A stretch of 46,978 nt of DNA from positions 1 through 46,978 of the forward strand of contig QMRH01000009.1 in NCBI GenBank assembly GCA_003650675.1, given 5' to 3'. A program made the translations under genes and the position numbers. Below the pieces are notes generated by a model. The model was given only the letters and a program-made list of their open reading frames with translations. It made no database searches and was not told the origin of the DNA. Each line of letters opens with the position of its first letter. The first letter of the stretch is position 1. The DNA comes from Thermoprotei archaeon (GTDB lineage: Archaea > Thermoproteota > Thermoprotei > Thermofilales > B20-G17). Positions 1 to 9,200 of the stretch are shown in pieces.

Positions 1-2150
1 CCTCTATTCTTGTTAGTTAAAATAAGGGAGTACCATCTTGTTCCGCCGAGAGAGAATATTACATCGAAGCGCGGTGTGGTGGCCAGTTCGGGGTTAACGA
101 AGATTTGTACAACACCGGTTATGTAGTTGGGGTGCGGTATGAATGCCACGAACTCCGGTAACATGCTAAAGAACCTAGCAAAGTTTTGTGAATAGTGGTC
201 GATTATAAGTATCCCCATTTCATCAGTGGGGGAGAATGTTTCAGGGTCGATTACATCGAATACAACTAGACTCCCGGCTGGGAACAGCGAGATTTCAGCA
301 TATGTTTCTGGCTGAGGAGCCACCGCTATAGTTCCTCTGACCGTACCATATTCTCCGAAATCGACCACGTAGTCTACAGGTCCTTCTGATGGATCATCCT
401 TATATGCGGAAGGCGTGTAGGCTCCGCCTGGAACCACCACTGGAACCATAAATTCACCTTTATCGTCAGAGGTGACTATAATGTAGTGTCTAATATATGG
501 TCCCAGAGGCTGTTGGAGCAACACACCCTGGAAGAACATGAGTACTACAGTGGTTCTTGGAAGAGGTTCATAGGTTCCCTTAGTCATATTGTAGATTAAC
601 GTCCTACCAACTAGAATCCTGATGTCGTTTTCCTTGAAGTCGTGTTCGCTGAAGGGTAGCTCGTATTTATACTGCAACAGTGAATTTAATGTATTTGCGT
701 AAGCGTTTGCCACCAGACTAATGTTCTCCTTTTCCTCAACTGTCCCCTCTACTACGTCGCTTGGAGTGTTACGGTATGGACTTAAGGATACGGTTCCAAT
801 AGAGTATGAAAGTATCTGGAGAAGGTCAAAGGCTTCGAATTCAAAGTATCTTATGGAATCAAGTGGGGAGGTAAGCGGATTATATTCATCGAAGTAAAGC
901 ACCTGCTCAGCCTCACGTTCTCCGACAAGCTGTATAACCACGTCTCTAAGAACATTCCATATTCCAGGGTATTCCGTGGGTTTACCTGTATCCCATCCCG
1001 TCCTAAGTTTAATAAAGTTGTTAGAGTAAGATATAGGTGTCGAAGCAGAGACAGAGGCATGAAAGTGCCCTTGGTCGTATATACCTATCTTAGAACCGTA
1101 TGCCGAGGCGGATATTTCAGTTACTATCCTTAATCTGTTCAAAATGTCCTTTAAAGTTTCGTTTCTGTATATGGCGTCGTATATGAAGCTACGGGCCCCG
1201 GAGAGAGCCTGATGATGACCCGAAAAGAACCCTATTAAAACAGTTCTCAAAGGCTTTGTTTCGGCGAGCTTTTTAACCAGTTCAATTAGTATACCTATGT
1301 TGACCGCCTCATCCTGTCCGGGGTTTAACTCAGGTATGATAGACCAGCTATCGTAGTAGGTGAATGCCGCCACTATTTCGTCTTTAAGGTTGGGGTCTGA
1401 ACCCTCTATTAAGGCTAAGACATTGTATCCTGTTCTGACCTCTAACTTCATTCCTACTTTAATTACAGCCTTAAAGTCGCCTTCCCCTCTACGCAGTTTA
1501 TCTAGGACTGGAGCTATGTCATCCTCATATACAGCTACCCGCGGCAGGTCCACCGGCAACCAGAATCTCTTCGTTAGGTCCTCAACATACGTGTATAGTT
1601 TACCTTTATCCAGGACAAATATTATTCCCTTTGCCCCGAGATAGACCGCCCATCTCCAGGCTTCACCGCTGTCAAAGTCGAGCACAACTATTTTTCCGGC
1701 TACATCGGTTCCCTCGAAGTCCCGTAGATCCCCGTACGTACTCTTTATGTATACTAATTTCCCTTCGAGCCCACTTGTGTAGCATGTTTCAATTAAATTG
1801 GGGGCAAGGGCATAGGCTTTGACCGTTATTTCTGTATTTGGGCCTGAAATAGTTACAGAGGACCCATAATCGTAGGGGACGGTGACATTAAAGGATTGTA
1901 TTATAATGTTGTCAACGTAGGTTCTTATCTGATCTACGATATAGTCTCTGGTTTTAATCGATCCCTCGTAACCTGTTATGCGTGAACCGAACGCAGAGAT
2001 CCTCCATACATGTTCAAGAACGTTTTCTGGGTTTATTTTTATCAATTGGTCTACGGTAGCTGCTTTTGATGGAGGCAGATAGAAGAAGAACGGAAGTACT
2101 ATTACCACTGCTATTAACATGGGTAATATTTTCGCCCTCACCATATGCAT
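1..2150 (-). CDS. Secreted M28-like (degenerate) peptidase-family protein, partial at left edge
   Basis: My translation of the minus strand is open from an ATG at 2150 (or the in-frame ATG at 2144, which has the better spacing from the GGAG at about 2154-2157) to the window edge, about 716 residues, with the C-terminus missing. It starts with a short basic stretch and a hydrophobic segment, which I read as a signal peptide. A PA-like region (GKIVVLDFDSG, then a GAKGIIF strand) and an M28-type core follow. The core aligns with the N-terminal half of the 27531-31964 protein. Canonical M28 zinc peptidases have HxD, GADD and a catalytic EE; here these read YYDSW (near residue 265), GQDEA and GHHQ (near 305). 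The first zinc His and both Glu are therefore gone, so catalysis is doubtful. The gene lies 55 bp downstream of the OPT-like transporter at 2206-4143 on the same strand, so they are probably co-transcribed. Whether it continues into an FtsX module cannot be seen. Confidence 0.82.
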   Translation of the reverse strand, partial: MHMVRAKILPMLIAVVIVLPFFFYLPPSKAATVDQLIKINPENVLEHVWRISAFGSRITGYEGSIKTRDYIVDQIRTYVDNIIIQSFNVTVPYDYGSSVTISGPNTEITVKAYALAPNLIETCYTSGLEGKLVYIKSTYGDLRDFEGTDVAGKIVVLDFDSGEAWRWAVYLGAKGIIFVLDKGKLYTYVEDLTKRFWLPVDLPRVAVYEDDIAPVLDKLRRGEGDFKAVIKVGMKLEVRTGYNVLALIEGSDPNLKDEIVAAFTYYDSWSIIPELNPGQDEAVNIGILIELVKKLAETKPLRTVLIGFFSGHHQALSGARSFIYDAIYRNETLKDILNRLRIVTEISASAYGSKIGIYDQGHFHASVSASTPISYSNNFIKLRTGWDTGKPTEYPGIWNVLRDVVIQLVGEREAEQVLYFDEYNPLTSPLDSIRYFEFEAFDLLQILSYSIGTVSLSPYRNTPSDVVEGTVEEKENISLVANAYANTLNSLLQYKYELPFSEHDFKENDIRILVGRTLIYNMTKGTYEPLPRTTVVLMFFQGVLLQQPLGPYIRHYIIVTSDDKGEFMVPVVVPGGAYTPSAYKDDPSEGPVDYVVDFGEYGTVRGTIAVAPQPETYAEISLFPAGSLVVFDVIDPETFSPTDEMGILIIDHYSQNFARFFSMLPEFVAFIPHPNYITGVVQIFVNPELATTPRFDVIFSLGGTRWYSLILTNKNR

Positions 2151-2205
2151 CTTCTCCTTACCTCTTATTATTTTTAAACCATGTTTTAAGGTTATCGTAC
2201 CTCTC

Positions 2206-4143
2206 CTATATTAGCTGTGATACCACAGCCTCCCTCACGAACATTAATGCTGTAGAAAGGCTTAGTATGACACTGGATCCCGTCCAGAAGCCGGCAGCCA
2301 CCGTCATAATGTAGCGTCGAGACCACTCCGTACCCATCTTCTTCTCTAAAAGCCTCTTTATCAAGTACCCTAGGAAATATGCTGTCACGTTACTAGGCAT
2401 ATCCATCATTCCGCCTATCAGTCCGAAGACCACTGGTACTCCCGTGAAGGATGCTAGTGCCGGGAATATTCTCGGCATAACCACTATAAGCGAACCGAAT
2501 ATGAACGCTGCTAACACGTTTATTCCGTTGAGGAAGAGGAAGAATCTCCTTGTAATGAACAGTGAACGTATTACAGCGTCGGCCGGGAACGAGGGGGCTG
2601 GAAGGAACCTAGATGGAACATCGTATACATGCCATAACAGGCCCGCCACGATCAAGCCCACTATTGTCGTTAAAAGTACACCTGAAACATGGGCTTTTAT
2701 GATGCTTATTGGCTTAGTGTTAGTCAGTTCAGCCGCTTTATATCCTATACATAAGTCTGCTCCACTAACCTGTATTACGAATGGATTGAACCAGACGTCG
2801 ATGTCCTCAGGCTTCGTGGTTATAAGCAACATTACATAATCAGCGTATGGTATAGTGAATCCTGCACCCATTAAACCTATGGATCTGGCTGCAGCTATAG
2901 TGTTTATGAAGCTTAATCCGAGGGATATCACCAATACTGCTGCCAGGAAGAGTATTCCATGAGGCCTTGGAGAGTATGACATGAAGAGGTAGTAGGCCAT
3001 AAACGAGGAGAGTATTAAGGGGGCGATGAATAGGAGTATTGCTGTTTTACCGGATATTAAGCCAGCCTTTCTGGCTTGCTCGCCCTTCAACGAAAAAAAG
3101 CTTTTCACAGCTACCGCGGTTTGTCTTAAATTCAGCAGGAAGGGTGTTACAGCACCAGCAAATATCAATCCTATGCCGAAGCTAAGCCAGAAGTAAAGAT
3201 AAGGTTTATACCAAGCTCCAGAGAGAGTCCCGGGAATGAACATCGGTTTCCCACGTTCATATGGGTATACGCCCATGTTTACAAGTATTGGAGGTAGAAC
3301 AAGGTATACTGCAAGAGAGCTAATAAATGTGCTGATAACCACTATGTCGGGTATAATCATTCCCAACGCTAAGAGCATTATATTGGTTGAAATGCCTGTA
3401 GTGGCCCCCGGGAGAAGCCACTCTATAGACTGTGTCAAATCAAAGTGTATGGTAGGTATAAGCGTGATATGAAGCCCCAAGAAAACGAGGGCTAAGGCTG
3501 GAATCAGAGACCTGAAGATCTCGTAGATAGCAGAAAACATCGTGGATATAGCGAATATCTTGTATCTCTCGCTCTCTCCCCCTGAAAGGGATTTAGCTAT
3601 CTCCGCGGCTACGGCGCCAGTAGGGAATGGAAGCTTCTCCACCTCTATAAAGAGTTCCCTTGCAAGTAATGAAAGGGAGATCGAAGAGGTTAGGGAGATG
3701 GCCGTAGAGATGAATGTAAAGGCTATCGGTATAAACCAATCTGGATGCCAGAGAATTCTGTCTTGCAGGGCTTTGCTCGTCTCTAAGGGAACAACCCACG
3801 TGGGTATCTTATCGGCGTAGCCGTAAAGCTTCGTTATCGGCGATTTTCTTAAATACACGTTGAAGAGAAAGCCTCCCGCAAACGTTGCAGCCATGGATGC
3901 ACCCCACCTTATGGTTGCAAGCTCCTGTTCAGTCAACGGTGAAAGCATAAGCATACCAAATTCACCGAAAACGAGCATAGTAGCATATGCCGCTGCTATC
4001 CCTCCGACGCCTACACCTGTGGAAAGGTACACCCAGAGAAAGGCCGGCATTAACACAAGTGAAGAAAACAGTATTGCAGTAAAGGTCCTTGGAGTAAATC
4101 CATCCTTTAATTCCAATTCTCCTACCGTAGTTTCCTCAACCAT
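2206..4143 (-). CDS. OPT-like oligopeptide transporter family membrane protein (paralogue 1)
   Basis: A 645-residue, almost wholly hydrophobic protein with roughly 14-16 membrane segments. The conserved EVEKLPFPTGAVAAE at about 167-181 is the family signature of OPT/YSL-like carriers and the related archaeal DUF6784/DUF6785 proteins. OPT proteins usually bring in oligopeptides or metal chelates with protons; the substrate here is inferred from neighbours only. The ATG at 4143 has a GAGGGAGA ribosome site and the acidic N-terminus (GELELKDGFTPRT) matches that of the paralogue at 25484-27430, which supports this start and places both in one subfamily. It is followed on the same strand by the secreted M28-like gene at 1-2150. 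It could instead be an uncharacterised transporter for a non-peptide substrate. Confidence 0.85.
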   Translation of the reverse strand: MVEETTVGELELKDGFTPRTFTAILFSSLVLMPAFLWVYLSTGVGVGGIAAAYATMLVFGEFGMLMLSPLTEQELATIRWGASMAATFAGGFLFNVYLRKSPITKLYGYADKIPTWVVPLETSKALQDRILWHPDWFIPIAFTFISTAISLTSSISLSLLARELFIEVEKLPFPTGAVAAEIAKSLSGGESERYKIFAISTMFSAIYEIFRSLIPALALVFLGLHITLIPTIHFDLTQSIEWLLPGATTGISTNIMLLALGMIIPDIVVISTFISSLAVYLVLPPILVNMGVYPYERGKPMFIPGTLSGAWYKPYLYFWLSFGIGLIFAGAVTPFLLNLRQTAVAVKSFFSLKGEQARKAGLISGKTAILLFIAPLILSSFMAYYLFMSYSPRPHGILFLAAVLVISLGLSFINTIAAARSIGLMGAGFTIPYADYVMLLITTKPEDIDVWFNPFVIQVSGADLCIGYKAAELTNTKPISIIKAHVSGVLLTTIVGLIVAGLLWHVYDVPSRFLPAPSFPADAVIRSLFITRRFFLFLNGINVLAAFIFGSLIVVMPRIFPALASFTGVPVVFGLIGGMMDMPSNVTAYFLGYLIKRLLEKKMGTEWSRRYIMTVAAGFWTGSSVILSLSTALMFVREAVVSQLI

Positions 4144-4190
4144 TTATTCTCCCTCACCCACATACCGTAAGTTAAGGTAAATTACAGCAA

Positions 4191-4207
4191 CCTTTTTTAA
4201 AAATTTT
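4191..4207 (-). promoter_or_regulatory. Candidate TATA-type promoter for the 4143 OPT-like gene
   Basis: Read on the minus strand this is AAAATTTTTAAAAAAGG, an archaeal TATA-like element about 50 nt before the ATG at 4143. It would give a leader of about 25-30 nt containing the GAGGGAGA ribosome site. The rest of the 4144-4324 gap is AT-rich with no other feature seen. Confidence 0.35.
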
Positions 4208-4324
4208 CATGGAAACCATTTAAATGAGAACCCTAAAGATAACTATCTACATGTACTTTTACAACAGCGATTATAATATACTTAGGTATGACAAATTTTT
4301 CAAAAAGTTTACAATTAAAGAAGA

Positions 4325-5323
4325 TTATAAGGGGACTTCGTAGAGGAGAACTCTGTCAATCTCATTATTTAGACCTATATCACTTGGGTCTATTGCCTCT
4401 ACGTAGAGGAGAAGACGGTTCTTAAATGGGTCGTAAACAATGTCTACGTAACTGTGCGCAGGATAATCTTTTCTCTCAAAGGGAGACTGCGGAACCCACT
4501 TTCCGGTAAAGAGTTGCACTAAATTAAGGTTTTTTAGGTCTAGAATGTATGCGGAGAATGTATCTGTTACAGCTGCATTCTTGATGACAACTCTATTGTC
4601 GAAGCCTACGAAGGTTGGTCCGAAGGAACCGGAAAATATCTTTCCGCAAAGAAGCATATATTTAGGTTGCTCTCCTCCGTCAAGTTTCATGACCCCAAGT
4701 TTATGGAAAGTGACTCCGTCTGTGCTTATAGCTAAAGCCATGTTGACTCGGCTCCCGTTATTAGCCTTGTAGAGAGCTAAATACATCCCATCGATTATAT
4801 CTATTGTTGCATCTCTCGCTTCAAGAGTATCATATTCATCTCCCCTAGATAGTACAACACCATGATATTCCCAGGGACCTCTAGGATCATCGGATTTCAA
4901 TAGAATCGTATCCCATCCAGGTTTATCATGGAATCCTTCATTGTCCACTGAAACGTATAGATGATATTTATCGGTTGAAGGATCCTTCAATAACTGTTGT
5001 CCCTCAATACTCTTCACTTTTACACCAGTTTCCTCCGATAATTCCTCCCTAGTAATTATGGCTGCCAGGTGGAAATCCTCCCCATTACTGGATCTATAAA
5101 TCTCTAAGGCATACCCTCTCACCGGATAGGCCTTACGTGGTCTTGTTGTAAGCCAAAATTCGTGATTTTCATAGTCTACTAGCACTTTTCCAGCTCCACG
5201 CCACGAGCCCGGATTTAGGTCCGGTGGTTCTAGAACAACCTTCAAGAACCTCTTGTTTGCGAGGATGTATTGTGGTGGTATGATTCCATACCAGTTATAG
5301 CCCCAGAAACGCCTATTTTCCAT
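4325..5323 (-). CDS. Five-bladed beta-propeller glycosidase-like protein
   Basis: A 332-residue soluble protein without a signal peptide or membrane segment. The pattern of repeated strands ending in W/Y plus D/S turns (EIYRSSNGEDFHLA, TILLKSDDPRGPWEYHG, EARDATIDIIDGMYLALYK, ALAISTDGVTFHKLG) is typical of the five-bladed propellers of glycoside hydrolase families 32/43/62/68/130. In these families an Asp, a second Asp and a Glu in successive blades act on the sugar; E/D residues in the EARDAT segment fit such a position, but I cannot assign the family or substrate. A cytosolic place suggests action on imported oligosaccharides, for example phosphorolysis as in GH130. ATG at 5323 is preferred over TTG at 5326 because a GTGAT-like site lies 6 nt upstream. 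It is the last gene of the long minus-strand cluster that starts at 14040. Confidence 0.6.
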   Translation of the reverse strand: MENRRFWGYNWYGIIPPQYILANKRFLKVVLEPPDLNPGSWRGAGKVLVDYENHEFWLTTRPRKAYPVRGYALEIYRSSNGEDFHLAAIITREELSEETGVKVKSIEGQQLLKDPSTDKYHLYVSVDNEGFHDKPGWDTILLKSDDPRGPWEYHGVVLSRGDEYDTLEARDATIDIIDGMYLALYKANNGSRVNMALAISTDGVTFHKLGVMKLDGGEQPKYMLLCGKIFSGSFGPTFVGFDNRVVIKNAAVTDTFSAYILDLKNLNLVQLFTGKWVPQSPFERKDYPAHSYVDIVYDPFKNRLLLYVEAIDPSDIGLNNEIDRVLLYEVPL

Positions 5324-5394
5324 CAAGTTATCACAATCATCCTAAGGGAGACGCACTTAAAATTTTTTAGATCAAGTCTAAATGTAATATATCA

Positions 5395-5565
5395 CTATAA
5401 TCTATAGGTGAATTCATGGCCACATTTAGGACACTTGACGTAGCTACATCCGCTGACGGATGCAGGACATTTGGAGCAGGAAAATATCCTAGAGTAAGAT
5501 ACACTGAAAGTGTATCCACATTTAGGGCATGTAACCAGGTCACGTGGGTTCCCTTTAATCCTCAT
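5395..5565 (-). CDS. Small double zinc-ribbon protein
   Basis: A 56-residue protein (64 if the TTG at 5589 is used) with CPKCGYTF, CSKC, a lone C and CPKCGHEF, that is, seven or eight Cys arranged as two zinc knuckle pairs. Such tiny zinc ribbons are common in archaea and usually bind RNA, DNA or a partner protein; no specific function is known to me for this one. The ATG at 5565 (MRIKGN) gives a natural-looking N-terminus. GGAGAG lies 14 nt before it, inside the strong stem-loop at 5582-5632, so start choice and control may be linked. It lies between a membrane protein gene and the glycosidase-like gene on the same strand. Confidence 0.7.
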   Translation of the reverse strand: MRIKGNPRDLVTCPKCGYTFSVSYSRIFSCSKCPASVSGCSYVKCPKCGHEFTYRL

Positions 5566-5581
5566 ATCAATACGCCGTTCT

Positions 5582-5632
5582 CTCCTCAAGGCGGTTTAAG
5601 TAATTTTTGCAATATTCAACCACCTTGAGGAG
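5582..5632 (-). promoter_or_regulatory. 15-bp stem-loop before the zinc-ribbon gene
   Basis: In the minus-strand RNA, CUCCUCAAGGUGGUU (from 5632-5618) pairs with AACCGCCUUGAGGAG (5596-5582): 15 bp with a single U-G wobble around a 21-nt loop. The 3' arm contains GAGGAG, the only Shine-Dalgarno-like sequence before the ATG at 5565, and also the alternative TTG start. No U-run follows, so it is less like a terminator and more like a leader structure that could hide the ribosome site or protect a processed mRNA end. Confidence 0.5.
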
Positions 5633-5695
5633 TTCTCCCCTAAAATTGAAGGACAACCAGGTAATATCAATTTTTCTTTAAAGAAGAAATGGATG

Positions 5696-6271
5696 CTATT
5701 TGGAGGGGGATTTGGGTCTGGAGGAGGCTTTTCGGGCTCCACGCAATGTTTTTTCTAAGATTTTGGCGAGAAATGAGTATGGGAAGACCAGTTCCAGAGT
5801 TATAAGCGATGCTGAAATATACTCCAGTGAAGACTGCGGCAAAAAAGTGTTGAGGTAATAGTCCGGGTTTCCTAGAATGGAAGCCGTTACTAGGCTTTGA
5901 ATGATTAGACTTAGATACGTCCACAAAGCTATCCTACCAATCTTCTCTGGGGTATCAACAAGTATACCTACAAATCCAGCGACAACCACATATTTTACGA
6001 ATGGTTGGAGAATCCTCTGGAGAATCATATTGATGTCTAGGGGGCTGGTGTTTAGGATAGCTAACGATGATATCGGGCTAATAAATGAAGCTAGGGCTCC
6101 TATACCGAATCCATGAAGGGCCGAGAGACAGGATATGGAAGCTATTATCAGACTTTCACCAGCAAAGGAGTATAACCCTCTAAAGTACGGTAAAACATAG
6201 ATCATATATGTGATTAAGGCATGTAGCATCAGCCCAAGAACCGAATTTCTTTTAGGATATCTTTTTATCAT
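5696..6271 (-). CDS. Multi-pass membrane protein of unknown function, co-transcribed with FtsX-like gene
   Basis: A 191-residue protein with about five or six hydrophobic segments and a basic C-terminal tail (RGARKASSRPKSPSK). I do not recognise the family. The hydrophobic pattern and small size recall substrate-binding S components of ECF transporters, but no signature supports this. The ATG at 6271 starts one base after the stop codon of the 6273-10232 gene and its GGTGG ribosome site lies in that gene's last codons, so the two are translationally linked; a GTG at 6283 would overlap by 11 nt. It probably works with the M1/C25/FtsX cluster upstream. Confidence 0.7.
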   Translation of the reverse strand: MIKRYPKRNSVLGLMLHALITYMIYVLPYFRGLYSFAGESLIIASISCLSALHGFGIGALASFISPISSLAILNTSPLDINMILQRILQPFVKYVVVAGFVGILVDTPEKIGRIALWTYLSLIIQSLVTASILGNPDYYLNTFLPQSSLEYISASLITLELVFPYSFLAKILEKTLRGARKASSRPKSPSK

Positions 6272-6272
6272 T

Positions 6273-9200
6273 TTACTTACCACCCTTCTTGTATATTGCT
6301 TGCCAAAGTAGTATTATTCTCCTTATCTCTCGGATCACGGTTTCGGCAAGTTCACGGTATCCCATACGTATTCTGATAGGCTTCAGTTTAAGATGTACCT
6401 TATAGAGCCTTGTATTTAATATGGGTTCAACCTCGATTATTGCTTTAAGCTCGTTAGGTTGCTCGCTTACGTTCTGGACGTGTATCGTTAAAACGTATCT
6501 TTCCTTGTACTTTGTAATCTCCACGGATGACCGCGTTAAAACCGAGTAAGGTGGAAATATAGCTAAAATCCTTTTCTTCACGAACTTTAGGAAGTTTTCA
6601 ACTTGGTGTTCCTCTATTCTGAACGGTAACTCTTCTTCGAGTTCTTTTTGCCGTTTACCTAAGGTCCATCTTGTAACCTTACTGGGAACAACCCTTAAGG
6701 TAGCTTTTCTAGCGGGTAAAATTGTGGCTAGTGTAGTGACTAGTGTTGCTAGCATTAATCCTAAAACTGTCCATAGTGGTGAAAGCCTGTAGTAGAGTTC
6801 CTGGAAGACGCCCAGCCTGCCGCCTACGACAAGTAAACCTGCTCCTAAACTATATCCTAAACCGCCACCCACCAATGCTAAAACCAGTGCTTGCGCTGTA
6901 AATAGGTATTCGATCTGCGAGGGACTTAATCCCAGTGAACTGTAAATCCATATATCCTTTCTTTTCTCATATACTGTTGCAGTCATTGAGTTCATGCATA
7001 TTAGAATACCGATTATTATGGGAACTAGGGCGGATGTTCCTATAAGGCTTATTGAGGTGCCTTTAGTCAGCGTCTTGGACATACCATTTGAAGCGTAGAC
7101 GACAGCTTTATAGTATAACAATAGTTTTCTTGCGTTCGAGTAGGCTTCATCGGCGTCTTTTTCAATGGCGTATACACCGGTTATCCGAGACGAGACGGAA
7201 TACCTGTTATTTAGATGCATTATGGCAACGTATCTAGAATCGGCTGTTTCGGTCCTATAGGCGCCGCTTTCCTCTTCTCTAATGTATATTTTAGGTAGAA
7301 TGGTATCGCCGTCTACGTCTTTAATGGATCCCAATTTTTCTTCGTCGAATATTCCTTTGATTTTAAGGTTCATTATAAAGGAACCGAATGGACTATACAA
7401 TTTAATGTAGTCGCCTGGCTTGACTTCAAGGGCTTCAGCCAACGTTTTACTGAGAAGAATATCTCCAGTAGCCTCGATATAGTCTCCCTCCACCAGGATT
7501 GAATCATCCAGCATGGTGACTTCCTTCTCAATTGTGGGGTCTATGAATAAGATGCCTTCTAATGAGACCCTTTTCTCGCTGTTCGAGCCTATTGAATATA
7601 GGAAGTCCTCCTGCCACATAGTTTTAACCCTAACCAGAATTTCTTCTAAAGGTTTGTCCAGCAGTTCGCTTATTCTAGCAATATCCTGTGTGCCGACGTT
7701 CTGTGACACGCCAACCAATATCTTCTTGACGGCAGTCTGCTTAAACATAAGTGAAGAGACTATTGTTTCCTTACTCGAAACCGATGTAAAGGCTACAAAG
7801 GACATTACTGTAATCGTGATCGTCGTCAAAAGTAAGATTGTACGTAATCTTCTTTTTCTCAGGTCGTTGATTGCCAAGTGGAATGCCATTGATACAGCGC
7901 CCCAGAAGTGCGGTTTCTCTGGAGTTGGGGCCCGAGATAGGTTATTGGGTATCTCCCAGAAGAATAATATGAATAGTGCAAAGTAAAGTGAAATATATAG
8001 GGTAAGCTTGTAGTAAAATAGATTTTCTCCAATGGAGAGGAAATCCTTGTATCCTGGATGCACAAAGTACAGTAGGATCTGTGATAACATGAATATAGTG
8101 AAGGCTAGCGCAAGGGCATGAAGACCGCTTTTCTCTGCGATCATCTTTGCCAAAGCGTAGCTGAAGAATATCATGAAGAAGAATAGTACAAAAGATGAGT
8201 AGGCAACGAGCTTTGAGTAAATATAAAGGTATCCTTCGAGGGCATCAAGTTTATTTAATATAAACTTGATCTCCGTTTCTGTAGCATATATTTTACCTTC
8301 ACTATAGGCTTCTTTGAGCAAGTTAATGTGTTCGTTAATCAATTTTATATCGTTCTCTGTTTCAGCTGGTATATAGCCCTCAGATATAGCTGAATTAACT
8401 AGGTTGCTTACGTATTCAAGACGAGAATATATTTCCCTTAAGAATATTTTAATACCCTCGGAAACAGCATCAACAAACGTTATTTTACCGGGACTTACTA
8501 CATATCCTTCGGTGCCATTCGATATCGTTATCCTTCTACCTAGAATATTTTCAATGGTGATCGAGTATGTGCCTGGGGGTGTTAAACTGATTACAAGGCT
8601 ACGGGTGCTGGATATTGGGAATGTTCTCCGCCGAAGATGTCTCAAGTAGATGGTTTGTCTGTTTTCAAGGTCGCTTAAAGTGGTTCCCCATATATACTTG
8701 TTTGAGAGAACCAATACTAAAAGCCCGTAGGGGCTAAGCTTAGCTGTAGTTGTTTCATTGAATGTAATAAGAGCTGTTTCCAGCGATGAGAAGGCCCTTG
8801 TGATCCTGGAAGATTTATCTACATTTATGACGGAAATTATCAGATTCGGGCTATTCTCCGTGAAGACAGGCAGCTTAACAATATTCCCCGATGTCGAGGA
8901 GACATAAAGGTAACCTAGATCTGTTTGTTTATATTTAACCAACAGGTATCCGTTTTTGTATCCCTCGATTCTTAAAGTTACATTACGGTACGCTTTTTCG
9001 AGGGGTATTACCTTGAAAACAGGGATATCAACATAACTGAATTTTATGGAGAAGGCTGTTTTTTCTAAAAATACCTTCAGTATGGCCTCAGCTTCATGGG
9101 GTTTTTCACTAGAATATATGTCAAGAACACGAAGATACATGGATCCGGATAAAACGTATCCATAGTATTTGGTTGTGGTTTCCACATTCCTTCCGTCAAG

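Noticed and set aside
3860-4180. Plus-strand open frame of 106 codons opposite the OPT-like gene
   Set aside because: Mirror of a membrane-protein gene; composition is that of an antisense shadow and there is no ribosome site.
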